Below, in pieces: positions 5,532 through 5,539 of a DNA stretch of 5,539 bases. The position numbers and the translations under genes were made by a program. The number at the start of each line of letters is the position of its first letter. Position 1 is the first letter of the stretch. A model generated the notes under the pieces. That model searched no databases and was not told the origin of the DNA. It was given only the letters and a program-made list of their open reading frames with translations. This stretch comes from an uncultured Microcaldota archaeon (lineage in GTDB: Archaea > Micrarchaeota > Micrarchaeia > Anstonellales > Bilamarchaeaceae), in contig CAIXOA010000162.1 in assembly GCA_903920925.1 (NCBI GenBank), positions 1-5,539 on the forward strand. Reading direction: 5' to 3'.

Positions 5532-5539
5532 TACAGGAC

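Noticed and set aside
1..5539. CRISPR arrays, tRNA or rRNA genes, insertion sequences or attachment sites
   Set aside because: No regularly spaced repeats, tRNA-like cloverleaf, transposase-like protein or terminal inverted repeats were seen; nearly every base is in one of four coding frames.

Overview
The window reads as an almost gap-free piece of an archaeal chromosome. The strongest clue is the minus-strand gene at the right end. It encodes Pelota, a ribosome-rescue factor found in archaea and eukaryotes but not bacteria. An A/T-rich promoter with a BRE-like flank, set at leaderless distance from the large central gene, agrees with an archaeon. G+C is moderately high and patchy. The lineage cannot be named from this sequence. 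Compact gene packing and a huge family-less surface protein would fit a DPANN-type archaeon, but that is inference.

Layout, left to right. (1) Bases 1-417, plus strand: the last 138 residues of a gene that starts outside the window. It looks secreted, with three N-glycosylation sequons, four cysteines and a Gly/Pro/Leu-rich tail. (2) Bases 418-452: a 35-base gap whose T-rich core is probably the promoter of the next gene and may also terminate the gene before it. (3) Bases 453-4277, plus strand: a 1,274-residue protein of no recognised family. It has a signal peptide, a cysteine-rich ectodomain with an Ig-like segment, one clear membrane span, a Pro/Ala hinge and roughly 900 residues of alanine-rich helical sequence predicted to be cytoplasmic. 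(4) Bases 4286-4597, plus strand: a 103-residue PadR-like winged-helix regulator, 8 bases downstream and probably on the same transcript. (5) Bases 4592-5518, minus strand: Pelota, convergent with the regulator and overlapping its last 6 bases.

The first two genes probably act at the cell surface. Whether they form a pair is inferred only from adjacency and similar Gly/Pro-rich segments. The regulator may control the upstream locus; no operator was identified. Pelota is a housekeeping gene on the opposite strand.

Two points deserve most attention. First, the central protein has an unusual architecture: a small disulfide-type exterior domain joined to a giant helical interior. Second, the Pelota frame carries a TAG stop codon exactly where the conserved N-terminal region of the family should continue. 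That leaves either an N-terminally shortened Pelota with a GTG start and a good Shine-Dalgarno-like sequence, a nonsense mutation or sequence error, or recoding. No RNA genes, mobile elements or CRISPR arrays were seen, and no gene-free stretch exceeds 35 bases.
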